Shown here piece by piece: positions 17,208 to 27,353 of a stretch of DNA of 64,000 nucleotides. The notes beneath the pieces are model-generated. The model worked only from the letters and a program-made list of their open reading frames with translations. It was not told the DNA's origin and ran no database searches. Position 1 is the first letter of the stretch. The number at the start of each line of letters is the position of its first letter. This DNA is from Roseovarius sp. M141 (GTDB lineage: Bacteria > Pseudomonadota > Alphaproteobacteria > Rhodobacterales > Rhodobacteraceae): the NCBI RefSeq assembly GCF_024355225.1, contig NZ_VCNH01000002.1, positions 62,001-126,000 on the forward strand, read 5' to 3'. The position numbers were made by a program, and so were the translations under genes.

Positions 17208-20200
17208 CGCCTGTAGCAGCGCCTGAATCCGTGCGCCAAGGATCTGGACATTGGGCGGCTGCAGAATACCCAGATGGTCGCCGGGCACGTCGATCAGATC
17301 AAAGCCAGCCGCAGCGACAGACGACCAGCCAAGCCCGGTCTTGATGGCCTGCGCGCTGTCAAACTTCTCGTCCGCCGCCCGAACAATCGTGAGCCGTCTG
17401 GCATAGGGCTGCGGCTCATAGGCTTCGATCGCCATCATGTTGGCGGCGACAAAGTCTTCTACCGACTGAATGTCCCGTGCCTTGACGTCAGGGCCCGTAG
17501 CATCACAGGATTGCAGCCTGTCGCGCGCGGCGTTCAGCGCGCGGGCCTCCCGGCGCGCTGCAAGGTGACACGTCATATACGGCCAGCCGTGGCGCAAAAG
17601 CTGACCCAGATGCACCTCCACCCGTGCGAGGCGGCCAATGCTGGCGCGTCCAGCGGGGCCTTCGGCATCCAGCAGAATCAACGCCTGAACGTCACGCCCG
17701 GCCTTCAGCAGCCGCTGAGCCAGCTCCAGCGTGACATAGCTGCCAGCAGAGACGGCGATCAAGGAGAGCGGGCCTTCGGCGTAATGCCGTTCGATCTGGT
17801 GCAGGTAGAAATCGGCGATATCAGGCACTGATACAGGCGTGTTTGCACTCAGCAATCCGACGGTCAGTCCGAAAACCGGCTGCTCTTTTCCCAGAACCTT
17901 GGACAGGGGGCGAAAGAAGGATCCGTTGTCGCCAAGAACATGCACGGCATAAAGCGGCGCACAGGTTCCTTCAGTCTGGATCGGGATCACAACAAGCGGA
18001 TTGGGATCTCTCTCTTGCAGCGCGCGGACCACCCCTTGAGGCGTCGGATCGCTGTAAAGCGCGGTCGCCTCAAGCCGCACATCGAATGTGCGCTCCAGTT
18101 CCGGCATCAGCCGCAGCAGCGACAGGGAATCCCCGCCGGCGTCAAAGAAGGAGTCTGTCGGCCCTACGTCATCAACCTGCAGAACTTCTGTAAACAACTG
18201 CATGACCTTTTGCACCAGGGGGCCGTCTGCGCCCGCAGAATCCTCTGGCGCATGCGATACAGGCTCGGGCAGGGGCAGGCGATCCACGTCAAGCTTGCCG
18301 CCCGGAGTTTGCGGCCATTCGGTGATCTCCACAAGAACGGGCTGCATCTGAGAGGGCAGGGCGGTGACCAGCGCAGCTTTCACTGTCTCGGGCGCTGGCA
18401 GGCTGTCATCGGTCACGGTTGAATACCATGCAACCAGTCGCGGCTGACCGGACCCGCCAGCCACGATGTCGACATGGGCGCGATCAATGTCACGCTGCAT
18501 TTCAAGCGCTTCTTCGATCTGACCCGGCTCGATCCGAAATCCGCGCAATTTGATCTGGCGGTCCACGCGCCCCAGATAATGCAGCAGACCATCGCGCCAG
18601 ACGACACGGTCGCCGGTGGCATAGATGCGCCCGACGCCCGCGTCAAAAATGGCCTGCGAAAAGTTCCGCGTCGTCTGCTCGGAATTATTGATATATCCTT
18701 CGGCCACTGCCGGGCCTGAGATGAACAGCTCTCCTTCGATGCCTTCAGGCGCCAGAGCACCGTCACTGGCCAGCACCCAGGCCCGCGCATGCGACAGCGG
18801 GCGACCGATGGGCACGGTTTCACCTTTCAGATCATGCGCCGCAGCCTCATATGTGGTGCAGGTGATTGTGGCTTCGGTGGGGCCATAGCCATTCAACCAG
18901 CGGATATCGGGCAGCCGGCCGTGCCAGCGCTTCAGCACCGACAGCGGCACCCGTTCACCCCTACGACCACCAACCGGACCTTGGGCGAAAATGGGTGGTC
19001 AAAGCTGTCCAGCACTTCGGTCACAGCGACCCAGAACCCTGTCGGCAGGTTGACCACAGTGATGCCAAGAGAGTCTGACTGCTCCAGAAACTCTGTCACG
19101 GATTGCGCCATCGCATCGCTACGCAGGGCCAGCGTTGCGCCGCTGACCAGCGTCGGCACGATCTCTTCCAATGCCACGTCGAAACTGAGCGCTGCGAACT
19201 GCAACACCCTGTCTTGCTGGTGCAACCCGAACTGGGGGATGACCGCATCGGCATGCGCCGCAAGGGACCGATGGGTGACCATGACGCCCTTTGGCCGCCC
19301 GGTCGATCCCGAGGTGAATGTGACATAGGCCAGATCAGCGCCCTTGCGCCCCCGCCCGCCCTGGGCCGGGGCACGGCCTGCGTCCAGATCCCTGATGTTG
19401 CGCGTTGCGGCCTCCAGCGCCGGAGCCACCGCATCAATCAGCACCAGCCGCGCACCGCTGTCCTGTGCTATAATATCAAGGGCCTCGCAGGGGTAGGTCG
19501 GGTCCATCGGAACAAAGGCAGCGCCCGCTTTCCATATGGCCAGCATTGCCGTGATGAAATCAGCGCCCCGGGCCATGCAAATGCCAATGATGTCGCCCGG
19601 CTGCACACCCGATGCCGCCAGATTTCCCGCCAGTTGGGCGGCCGCCTGATCCAGCGCACCATAGGTTATCGGCGCGCAGCCGGGCTGCATCAGCGCGATG
19701 TGATCCGGCCATTGGGCGGCCGTTTGTTCAAACCTGTCGATGCAGGTGGCCGTGTCGGGGGCAATAACCGGTTCCGGTCCGGCCAGATCGACAAGCCGCT
19801 GTGATGCCACGGCATCCAGCATGGATATCCCCCCAAGAGGCGCATCGAGGCTCGCGCTGCCCAACGCCCTCAGGAATTGCTGCATATAGGTCACAAGCCC
19901 GGCACCGCCCGGCACCAGCGCGGGATCGTATTCGACAACGATCCGCATCCGGGGGCCCATATAGGCAGCCACGGAGACCGGCATGTCGCCTTCCTCAAAA
20001 AGATCGACCCTGCGGTGCAGCCAGTCGCCGCCAAGATTCCTGACCTGCTCACCCAGCGTGCCCTGCTCGAACAGCACGACGGAATCGAAGATCTGCCGCC
20101 CCGGCGGGATGTCCAGATGCCGCCGGACATTGGTCAGGGGGGTGTGTTCGAACGGCCTGACAGCCATCTGCTCGGCACGCATCTGCGCCAATGCCGTGCC

Positions 20201-21139
20201 AAGGGTCAGCGAGGTGTCCAGTTGCAACCGGACGGGCACTGTGGTGATGAAACATCCCGCGGCGGCGGCAGAGCCGCCCACGATATGCCGCCCGTTGCGG
20301 GTATTGCCAAAGACCACATCCGCCTGACCGCTGACCCGTGCAAGCACAACGCCCCATGCCGCAAGAACCACGGTGCTGGTGGCCACGCCCGCACGCGCGG
20401 CCAGCGCAGAAACGGCGTTGGTCTCTGCCTCTGTCAGATGCAGGGAAAGCTCTGCCTTGCGCGTCGGGCTGGTATCCCGGCGCACCAATCCTTCGCTGCC
20501 TTCCCAACCGGCCAGCGCCTTGCCGAAATGGGCCTCGCCATCGGCATGCGACATCCCAGCCAACGCGCGGCAATGCGCCTCGAACACATCATCCGGCCCG
20601 GTTTGCGGTTCAGGCGTCGCTGAGTCGCTGCGTATGCGGGCATAGCGCTGAAAGACCTCGTCCAGCAGGGGCGCGAAAGAGCGCCCATCCAGCAAGCTGT
20701 GCGGGAAGGTCCAGACAAGGATCGACTGCTCTGGGTCCCTATGAAAGACAGCGATCCGAAACGCAGGCGCAACGGTCGCATCGACACCCATCGCGCGGTC
20801 CTCGGCCAGAAAACGACTCAGCGCCTCTGCGATCTGCGCCTGATCCAGATCGCGCCAGTCATGTTGAGCGGGTTCAATGGGGCAGGGCGGCGCAACCCGC
20901 TGCGTCGGCAGGCCTGAGTTATCAGCAACGATGACATTACGCAGCGAAGGGTGCGCAATGACCAGTTCAGACCACGCGCGTCCCATGGCCTCGGTATCCA
21001 CAACCTCGGACGACAGATGTATGACAATTTGCTGGACATAGCTCCACGGCCGCTCGGTAAGCGACGAATGTACATACATATTCTGTTGGAGCAGAGTAAG
21101 GCTGTAGGAGAGAGTCTTGTCACTGTTTATCAGATGCAT
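17151..21139 (-). pseudogene. One-module NRPS (C-A-T-TE), split by a one-base deletion
   Basis: Two frames make one synthetase of about 1,330 aa. The first (21139 to 18932) has a condensation domain with FPHSLLDG (second His and Asp kept, first His replaced by Pro) and the front of an adenylation domain with YVTFTSGSTGRPKGV. The second (from about 18950) has NGYGPTEATI, YATGDRVVW, GRVDRQIKLRGFRIEP, a carrier site FFDAGGDSLSL and a thioesterase with IAVSAGSY as nucleophile elbow. The frames meet at a run of four G (18958-18961 on the plus strand is CCCC). A fifth G would restore VVVGGERVPLSV. Either inactive or a sequencing slip. It would condense one amino acid onto an acyl or aminoacyl donor and release it. 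Confidence 0.82.
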
Positions 21140-21244
21140 TTAACCCTATATGAAACGCTGCTTTGGCTGAGTTTTCCCCCGTTTCACCGGACATTCGGGC
21201 GGTTGAGGTTCGAACTGCAATGAACTCGCGTGGTGAGCGCATCT

Positions 21245-21523
21245 TCAGCTTTGAATGCGGGCAACAGTCATTCTAGCGCTCAACCAACCGGCGATCAATC
21301 CGCTGATGCCCGCGTTTGCGACGCCGCACAAGGCGATGACAAAGGCGCAGCGTCCGGTGGCCGGGGCTGCCCGCACGTTGGCGTCCGAGACCGTCGCATT
21401 GACGCGCTTGCAATGGTGATGCGTCCAAAGCTCGACTTTGTAAATGTTCAGGTCAGGTCCAGAAGATGACATCGTCGCTATGAACGCGAGCGCTTCGTCG
21501 ATGAGTATAACGACGCCACCCAT
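21245..21523 (-). CDS. Small membrane protein downstream of the mobilization genes
   Basis: 92 aa. No family recognised. Residues about 60-88 (AFVIALCGVANAGISGLIAG) form a membrane segment. ATG 21523 is preceded by GGGAGG at normal spacing, which supports translation. It follows the relaxase gene by about 50 bp and may be cotranscribed. Exclusion or accessory functions often lie here in small mobilizable plasmids, but nothing in the sequence proves that. Confidence 0.45.
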   Translation of the reverse strand: MGGVVILIDEALAFIATMSSSGPDLNIYKVELWTHHHCKRVNATVSDANVRAAPATGRCAFVIALCGVANAGISGLIAGWLSARMTVARIQS

Positions 21524-21569
21524 GTCACTATCCTCCCATTTGCGCCATCACCGCCGTTGACGGGAGATA

Positions 21570-23735
21570 TTACTCCGGCTCCCAGCCTACGCCATGATCG
21601 TCGGTCACCTCATCGTCTTTGATGCCGAAATGCTCCCGCCAGCATTCTGATGCTGCGGTGACGGACGTCTGCGACCCGCTGAACATCCACGTCTCTGATA
21701 TGAGGCGATGCACCGCCAAGGCGGAGTCCGGGCCTGCGTCTGCGTTGACTGCCGTGAGGTGTTCTCGAGCGGGCTGCTCGCCCTCGCCGGGCACTATGCG
21801 GATCTGAGCCGGGCAGTCGGGATCGGCCGCGTTATCGACCGATAGCAGTTGCCTCAAGAGATCGGCGCGGCTGCCTGTCGGGGCGGGCGGGCGCCGAGCC
21901 AGTCGATCAACATCTCCAGCTTGGTCTCCATGCCTTGAAGGCGCGTGTCGAGATTTATCTGCTGATCCGCCAGACGGCCGAGCTGTTTCTCCAGGCGTCG
22001 AAAATCCGCCTGGGAAGTTTTCATGTCGCTCAGCATTGTCGCTGATGTTCGCAGGCTTGTCGAAATTGTGGCCAGTGCCTCGATCACCTGCTCGAGGCGC
22101 GCTGTCACTTCGTCCTCCAATCCGCCCTGGGACTCCAGGAGCTTGTGAAGCGGCATGATCAGGTTGACGAGCGTATCCAGCATCGTGTTGAGTGTTTCGA
22201 ACTGCGCCTGTGTCAGCGGTTCGTCTTGCTTTGAGGTGCTTGGCTTGCCGGGCAAGTGTGTCATTTAGGATCTCCAGGGAATGTTGCGTTTCCGTCAATG
22301 TATCAAGAAGTGAAGGGGGTATGGCCTGGACCAGCCGGTGCTGGGTCAGCCGCGCCGCCATTCGAGGTATCAGCGCCCGGAAGCGGGCGGTCAGGGCCGC
22401 GAGGATGCGTCCGGTGCCACGGGGCCCAGCAAGCGCTCGAGCAGCTCGGTCAAACCGGCGATCGAGCGATCCCGCAGCGCGATCTGCGCCTCCAGAGCGG
22501 TGATTTTTTCGTCCTGGCGCGCCATATCGGCGCGCATGGTCTGATCCAGAGTCTGGAGCTGGATGAGGAATTGGCGTTCCATTGGCGTCAAAGACGGGGG
22601 CGGGATCAGCACGGGATGGCTCCTTTTGATTGCTTTGCTCATAGGCAACAAGATGTCGGGCGGGAATGAGGCGGATCTGCTGTGCGAGCGGCATGCGCTG
22701 CCAATCGCCCGCGCAGAATTCGGGTTTCGGCCAATGGCCAAGAGCGTATCGGGAAAGGTTGAAAGCCATGCGCGCCTCCCATGCCGTTTGCAACCGATCC
22801 GGCGCCGTCGCGAGCTCCGCCGCGCGCGCATCGCGCGCGAGTTGGCATGTGGCTTCATCCGGCAGAATGGATGCTGAAGTTGAAAACCGATCAGAGAAGA
22901 GGAGACCCTTGAGCCGCAGTCTCTGACGTGGGGGGGCACCCGCCGGGCCGATCGTGACATGCGTGGGCCGAACACCATGAATGACGAAACCCTCTTGTTC
23001 TCCCTTTCTGCGGAGCCAAGTGACAACATCTTCACGATTGCAGAGTGTCCCTGCGCGCACGTGATCAAGCACGTCGTTTGCCAGACGCTCGCGCAGATCA
23101 GGCGATGCGTCTTTACCCGCTCTTTGCAGCTCGGCCCGTAGCTTGACGCGCCAATTCGGCAGTTGCACAAGTTGCGCTCGGTCGGGAGCATCCGGATCGG
23201 CCCATCCAAACCGTGCATTCAGCAGGTCCTGATATGCCGCCCAAATCGCCCGGCTTTCCGGGCCGGGCGGATCGGGATTGTAACTGCGGATATAGCCGTC
23301 CGGGCGCAAAACCCATCTGGGCGACAGGAAGTTGACCTCCAGCCGTGCGGTATGTGTATGCGTCGTTATGAAGACCGGCGGGCGCGCATCCCGGGGAACA
23401 CCAGCAAAGGCGATTTCGATCCATAGGCCGAGCGCCAGATTTATCGCGCCGCGCAGGTCCGGATCTCCGGCATTGAAACGATCGAACTCGAGGTCTTCCG
23501 GTGCAAAGGAGAGGACGCCCGAGCGGTATTTCAACTCTCCTGGAGCGGCCCGGATGGCGGCGCGGATCAGGGCCATGTCGCCGACCAGAATTTCCGGCGC
23601 GGGGTCGCGCCGGATCCACTGCCGCGCGCCCTTTACCCCTGGCTTGAGCACGTCTCGCTCGCTCATGTAGCTGACGGCGCCCTGGGCACCCGCAGATTGT
23701 GGATCGCCGCCATATTGCGAAAACGTGATCATCAT
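21570..23735 (-). CDS. mobA: MobA-type relaxase (MOB-P, HEN/ColE1-like)
   Basis: 721 aa. The N-terminal 200 residues match HEN relaxases: an early Tyr-containing segment, LKYRSGVLSFAPEDL, then HTHTARLEVNFLSPR with His128, Glu133 and Asn135 forming the H-E-N signature, then GYIRSYNP. It nicks oriT and leads the strand into the recipient. The C-terminal half is low in complexity because two other genes are read there in another frame. ATG 23735 overlaps the stop of the MobC-like gene (ATGA), so translation is coupled. Absence of transfer genes makes the plasmid mobilizable rather than self-transmissible, as far as this window shows. Confidence 0.8.
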   Translation of the reverse strand: MMITFSQYGGDPQSAGAQGAVSYMSERDVLKPGVKGARQWIRRDPAPEILVGDMALIRAAIRAAPGELKYRSGVLSFAPEDLEFDRFNAGDPDLRGAINLALGLWIEIAFAGVPRDARPPVFITTHTHTARLEVNFLSPRWVLRPDGYIRSYNPDPPGPESRAIWAAYQDLLNARFGWADPDAPDRAQLVQLPNWRVKLRAELQRAGKDASPDLRERLANDVLDHVRAGTLCNREDVVTWLRRKGEQEGFVIHGVRPTHVTIGPAGAPPRQRLRLKGLLFSDRFSTSASILPDEATCQLARDARAAELATAPDRLQTAWEARMAFNLSRYALGHWPKPEFCAGDWQRMPLAQQIRLIPARHLVAYEQSNQKEPSRADPAPVFDANGTPIPHPAPDSGSDHARRYGAPGRKNHRSGGADRAAGSLDRRFDRAARALAGPRGTGRILAALTARFRALIPRMAARLTQHRLVQAIPPSLLDTLTETQHSLEILNDTLARQAKHLKARRTADTGAVRNTQHDAGYARQPDHAASQAPGVPGRIGGRSDSAPRAGDRGTGHNFDKPANISDNAERHENFPGGFSTPGETARPSGGSADKSRHAPSRHGDQAGDVDRLARRPPAPTGSRADLLRQLLSVDNAADPDCPAQIRIVPGEGEQPAREHLTAVNADAGPDSALAVHRLISETWMFSGSQTSVTAASECWREHFGIKDDEVTDDHGVGWEPE
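21854..22264 (-). CDS. Nested coiled-coil mobilization protein (MobB-like position)
   Basis: 136 aa read in a different frame inside the relaxase gene. It is a long amphipathic coiled coil (ALATISTSLRTSATMLSDMK, LEKQLGRLADQQINLDTRLQ). ATG 22264 is preceded by CTGGAG eight bases upstream. In ColE1 two small genes, mbeB and mbeD, lie inside mbeA in the same way and help mobilization. Order and length differ here, so the equivalence is by position and character only. Confidence 0.6.
   Translation of the reverse strand: MTHLPGKPSTSKQDEPLTQAQFETLNTMLDTLVNLIMPLHKLLESQGGLEDEVTARLEQVIEALATISTSLRTSATMLSDMKTSQADFRRLEKQLGRLADQQINLDTRLQGMETKLEMLIDWLGARPPRQAAAPIS
22391..22612 (-). CDS. Nested small coiled-coil protein (MbeD/MobD-like)
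   Basis: 73 aa in the same alternative frame, also inside the relaxase gene. Helical and heptad-like: ERQFLIQLQTLDQTMRADMA, then KITALEAQIALRDRSIAGL and TELLERLLG. GTG 22612 has AAAAGGAG seven bases upstream, so I prefer it to ATG 22642, which has no ribosome site. Length and coiled-coil pattern match MbeD/MobD (about 74 aa) of ColE1-type plasmids. Confidence 0.6.
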   Translation of the reverse strand: MLIPPPSLTPMERQFLIQLQTLDQTMRADMARQDEKITALEAQIALRDRSIAGLTELLERLLGPVAPDASSRP

Positions 23736-24100
23736 GAGGCATCACCCTCGTCTTCGGTGGAGACACAGATGGCCCATGGCAGGACGGCATGCCTGATGTT
23801 GCGCTCGATCGCCACAAGATCGGCATGCAGAAGCGTTGCATCAAGGGGGCTGGATGCCTGCGCAAGATGATGTGCAATTTCCGCAAGCCGCGCGTCCAAG
23901 ACGGACATGGCCTGCAGCGCGGCCCCGCCAGACCGGGCCTCGTGCAGCCGATCGCCGCAGTGTCTGGCGATCAGATACTGGCTGACGGTCAAATCCGCAG
24001 CGCGGGCTGTGGCAGAAATCTCCGCGCGTTCGGCCTCTGTCGCGTATAGCTTGTCCCAGCGCTTGCGTGTTTGAGATGGTGGTAGGGGTGGGCGGCCCAT
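23732..24100 (-). CDS. mobC: MobC-like relaxosome accessory protein
   Basis: 122 aa with a basic N-terminus (PPSQTRKRWDKLYA) and a ribbon-helix-helix-like AADLTVSQYLIARHCGD, followed by a helical tail, as in MobC proteins that open oriT DNA. Its TGA overlaps the relaxase ATG. Start ATG 24100 leaves the non-coding candidate oriT directly upstream. Confidence 0.7.
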   Translation of the reverse strand: MGRPPLPPSQTRKRWDKLYATEAERAEISATARAADLTVSQYLIARHCGDRLHEARSGGAALQAMSVLDARLAEIAHHLAQASSPLDATLLHADLVAIERNIRHAVLPWAICVSTEDEGDAS

Positions 24101-24640
24101 GGGGTCTCCAATCTGCTGCAGGGTTTCACCACGGTGGTCCGAGGTATCTTGCTACCCAGATAGGCTTCCCTTTTCGCACTAGCACGTCTTTGCAGCGCAT
24201 CACGTGCGCACCACTTTTGCACGCGCAGACGCCCGCCGTGCATTGCAGCTGCACGTTGAAGACAACACCGAAAGCACGCGCGCGGCACCATTGCTGCACC
24301 GATCTTGCATCGCGGCACAAAGATTGATGCGCCGCTCCCGGAATACCTCCGCAAACTCCAAGAGCGCTACCGCAGCTATTCCGTTTGGCCGTGACATCGG
24401 ATCGACACTCGGGCTGCACCAAGGCGAACGATATGCGGCGCAACCGGTATCTCTGAGCATTCTTCCTGCGTCATGGCGGCATGCCCGTGCCTGGTCACTT
24501 TCGCGGAGAAGGGCTGCGGCAATTGTCCTCGAAGTCGCCGGGGTCTGAGACGAAGTCCACCTCCTCGAACATTCCACCGGCCCGGCCTCGGCGACGGCAA
24601 AATCCGCATAACTCGTCACAAGCGTAGAGTTGTGCACAAT
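24101..24640. other. Candidate oriT / non-coding upstream region of the mob genes
   Basis: No convincing gene. It is rich in TGCA and GCGC repeats, with a hairpin GCGCA/TGCGC at 24195-24209 and the palindrome TGCAGCTGCA at 24244-24253. In ColE1-type plasmids oriT lies just upstream of mobC, so the nick site should be here, probably within 24101-24300. The nick sequence itself was not recognised. Confidence 0.4.
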
Positions 24641-24718
24641 TTAAGGCATTGGTTATCCACATAAAAATGCAATTTTCGGATAATTTCTAGATGCAGTGCA
24701 GAGCCTCTGAGTGATATC

Positions 24719-24826
24719 ATGGTTCGCGAAAGGACCAACCTGATGACCACAGAAACTACTACGGAACTGCCTCTGGAAGAGCGTCTGCGCCTGGGCGAAG
24801 TGCCTGCCGGCTTCCCGTTTGGCTAG
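24719..24826 (+). CDS. Possible 35 aa peptide
   Basis: ATG 24719 to TAG 24824, ending TELPLEERLRLGEVPAGFPF. No family recognised. It lies 17 bp before the next small gene and may be translated with it. Weak evidence. Confidence 0.2.
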   Translation: MVRERTNLMTTETTTELPLEERLRLGEVPAGFPFG

Positions 24827-24843
24827 AGGAGACATCAGATCCC

Positions 24844-25020
24844 ATGCCGATCGGTTATATTGAGCGTGCTAAGGAATTCCTCATCTCGGCATGGGCGAAA
24901 ACATCGTATGAGGCGCTCGCCTTTCTTGGGCTTTTTAGTGCCGCGCTCGGCATTTACTGCACCGCGCGGATCAAGGCCTGGATGGCCTCAAGAAGTGCAG
25001 GAGCCTCTTGGAACACATGA
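24844..25020 (+). CDS. Small membrane protein, 58 aa
   Basis: ATG 24844 with AGAGGAGA about ten bases upstream. An amphipathic start (IERAKEFLISAW) is followed by one membrane helix (ALAFLGLFSAALGIY) and a basic tail. No family recognised. It faces away from the mob genes. Confidence 0.4.
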   Translation: MPIGYIERAKEFLISAWAKTSYEALAFLGLFSAALGIYCTARIKAWMASRSAGASWNT

Positions 25021-25097
25021 GCGCCGATCAGGAAATTATGCCGCCCGGTCCACTTGATGTGGGTCGGGCGGCATTGTTTCGAGGGTGCCTGTGGAGT

Positions 25098-26423
25098 CTA
25101 CATTTCATTGTCTTGAGGCAGGGCGCTCTTAACTTTCTGATCATGATCTGGGCGCGCCTCTACGCAGACTTGGGTTTCCATTCCTCTGATTTCCTCGATC
25201 CACATCTCGAGCCTATCACCCTCGAGCAGACCCACCGCGACAAGATCCTCGGCCATCCGGACCAGCAGATCGCGCCGCGCCTCAAGGAGCCACATGGCGC
25301 GGGCCTCGGCGGCCTCGAGCCGGGCGCGGATGCGGGCGGCGCTCTGCGGATCGCGCAGGTAGGCGGCGGGGGAGATGTCGAGCCAGACCGGACCCTCGGC
25401 GCCGAGCCCCATGCGGGTGTCGATGGCCGTGGCGGTCTGCGTCGCGTGGGCAAGGTCCGAGAGTGCGTTGCCGCCCGCGCCGGCGGCGACCTTGCCGAGG
25501 ATCAGACGCTCGGCGGCGCGGCCGGCGAGGGCGTAGGTGAGCTCTGCCTCGAGGTCCTCGAGCATCTGCTCACCGGAGACATGGGATAGCCAGGCCTGGC
25601 CACCCTGCCGGGTCAGAACCAGCCGGGTGATCTTGCCAAGACCGAGGCAGGTGCCGACGATGGCATGACCGCATTCATGGAGTGCGATGCGGCGCTCGCG
25701 CGCCGGGCTGTGGTCCTCTGCCTCCGGGCTCAGCGCAATCAGCACGTCAGGCGCTGCCAGCTTGCGGTTCTCATGACGCGCAACGCTGCGCGCCTGGCGC
25801 AGGGCGCCGTCGACATCCGCCGCGCTCTGGCCGGTGGCGGCGCGGGTCAGGCGCGCCATCTCCTCGGGTGGGATATCGCTGTCGAGGGCGTCCCGGAGCA
25901 TCCGCGCCAGCGCCCGCGCGCCCGGCAGTGGCACCTGCGCCTTGATATCGATGCGGCCGGGCCGCAGCACCGCCGCATCGATCTTGTCGGGATAGTTGGT
26001 GGTGGCGACGATCATCACGCCCTCGATATATGCGAGGCTGTCGAGGGCCTCCAGGAATCCGTTGATGACCTGTGCCCGGTAGCTGTTGTTGTGCGGGTCG
26101 GGATCGGCGCGGTCGCCGACGGCGTCGATCTCGTCGATTACCATGATCGCCGGACGAACGGCGGCGGCCTCGTCAAAACTCGCGCGCATCCCGCGCAGCA
26201 TGTGACTCAGATTGCCCTGCGCTTGCCACGCGGCGAAGCTGCCGCGCACCAGCGCGACGCCCGCACTGCCCGCCATGGCGCGCGCCAGGTGCGACTTACT
26301 GATACCGTCGGCGCTCACGATCTCGTGGAAGGTTTTCAGGAGGTTCCAGTCCAGACTGGTTGCCAATCGCTGCCCAGCGATTGGCTGCGTCTCGCATGGC
26401 TCTAATCTGATGGCTTCTTTTTT
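25098..26423 (-). pseudogene. FtsH-like AAA+ zinc protease, C-terminal part fused to a LysR start
   Basis: The open frame starts with a LysR-type N-terminus (SLDWNLLKTFHEIVSADGIS, about 26302-26390). At KSHLARAM it switches to an AAA+ protease: Walker B IMVIDEIDAVG, ATTNYPDKIDAAVLRPGRID, and an M41 peptidase domain with IALHECGHAIVG (HExxH). The Walker A loop except its last residues is missing, so ATPase activity is very unlikely. The missing N-terminal half of a close relative lies at 52407-53200. A 253 bp part is present in both. Confidence 0.75.
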
Positions 26424-26433
26424 CATCCCAAAC

Positions 26434-26640
26434 TTATTCGACCTGACTGACGTTGCCCCCAACTTTTATCCAGCGTGAGCGAGACTCCGAGCCTGAGATT
26501 TGCCGTTTTCGGCGATCTCCCGGGAGCGCATTGGCCATAGCAACAAGCTTTCGCATAATCCCGGTCAAAGCCATCGCAAAACGCTCATCTGGTCTAAGCC
26601 AGCCACGCATCGTTTTCTCCACTTATACTCACCTGTGAGG
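26434..26640 (-). pseudogene. IS110-family transposase C-terminal remnant
   Basis: The minus strand reads RPDERFAMALTGIMRKLVAM and ANALPGDRRK, the typical end of IS110 transposases (...IMRKLVxxANALLRD...). Nothing upstream of it in this frame is recognisable. A short relic at the LysR/FtsH junction. Confidence 0.5.
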
Positions 26641-26768
26641 AGGATGTGGGCCATCCGAGAGGCGAGATGTGCCCCAAGAGATCGGATAGAGAATCTAACC
26701 CAGGGTGTTGGCGCCGTGTGACAGCCCCCGACGGCAGATGTTGAAATCAGCATCTGGTTTGACGCGCG

Positions 26769-27050
26769 TTAGTAGTCGGCACCCTGCCTTGTGTCCCAGA
26801 GCCGGAGAATTTCGATCTGGGATGGCATCACGCGATAGATGAGCGTGAACGGGGTTCGGGGAATTGAAAGCTCTCGCACCATCTCCCGTGTGTCACTGCG
26901 ACGGCCGATATAGGGATTGGCGGCCAAGGTCGTCTGGATAGCCTTTATCTGGGCGCGAGCCTTGGCCCCGCCCTCAGGAAAAACGGATTGATAATAGTAT
27001 CGGAGCCATTGGATGTCCTGAGTCGCGCTCTCGAGAAAAACGATCTTCAT
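26769..27050 (-). CDS. parE: ParE/RelE-superfamily toxin
   Basis: 93 aa with the fold signature MKIVFLESATQDIQWLRYYY, NPYIGRRSDTREMVRELSI and the final strand FTLIYRVMPSQIEILRLWDT. ParE toxins poison gyrase, while RelE relatives cleave mRNA. The Arg and Tyr pattern favours ParE. ATG overlaps the stop of the antitoxin gene by 4 bp, so the pair is one operon and stabilises the plasmid. Confidence 0.82.
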   Translation of the reverse strand: MKIVFLESATQDIQWLRYYYQSVFPEGGAKARAQIKAIQTTLAANPYIGRRSDTREMVRELSIPRTPFTLIYRVMPSQIEILRLWDTRQGADY

Positions 27051-27331
27051 GCTCTGTCGCGAGGGATATCAGCCTTCGGAGCGGGAAGCTCGCCCTCGGT
27101 GTCCCAGGAATCAATCCAAGCATTCACCGCCTCTGCAGAGATGAATTTACCCTGGTCTGCCTCTTTCAAGGCAGAGTCGATGGCCCCGCGCTTGGCGGCC
27201 TTGGCTTCAAGCATCGAGCGGATGGCGCGAACCGCGAGCTGCGCAGGCGGACGATCTTCGATCTCCGCTTCTTCCTCCAATGATTTCCTCAAGTCGTCAT
27301 CGAGACGAATTGAATAGGGGGATGTACCCAC
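27047..27331 (-). CDS. parD: ParD-like ribbon-helix-helix antitoxin
   Basis: 94 aa. N-terminal DNA-binding strand SPYSIRLDDDLRKSLEEEAE, helix pair RPPAQLAVRAIRSMLEA, acidic flexible C-terminus that should wrap the toxin. GTG start at 27331 with AAGGAA upstream. It represses its own operon through the direct repeats just upstream. Confidence 0.75.
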   Translation of the reverse strand: MGTSPYSIRLDDDLRKSLEEEAEIEDRPPAQLAVRAIRSMLEAKAAKRGAIDSALKEADQGKFISAEAVNAWIDSWDTEGELPAPKADIPRDRA

Positions 27332-27353
27332 AGCGTATTCCTTTCACTCCCCG

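Noticed and set aside
24200..24637. Open frames on both strands in the region upstream of mobC
   Set aside because: No protein-like composition or ribosome site. The region is better read as oriT/non-coding.
25098..26423. Functional FtsH protease
   Set aside because: The Walker A loop and the N-terminal half are missing.
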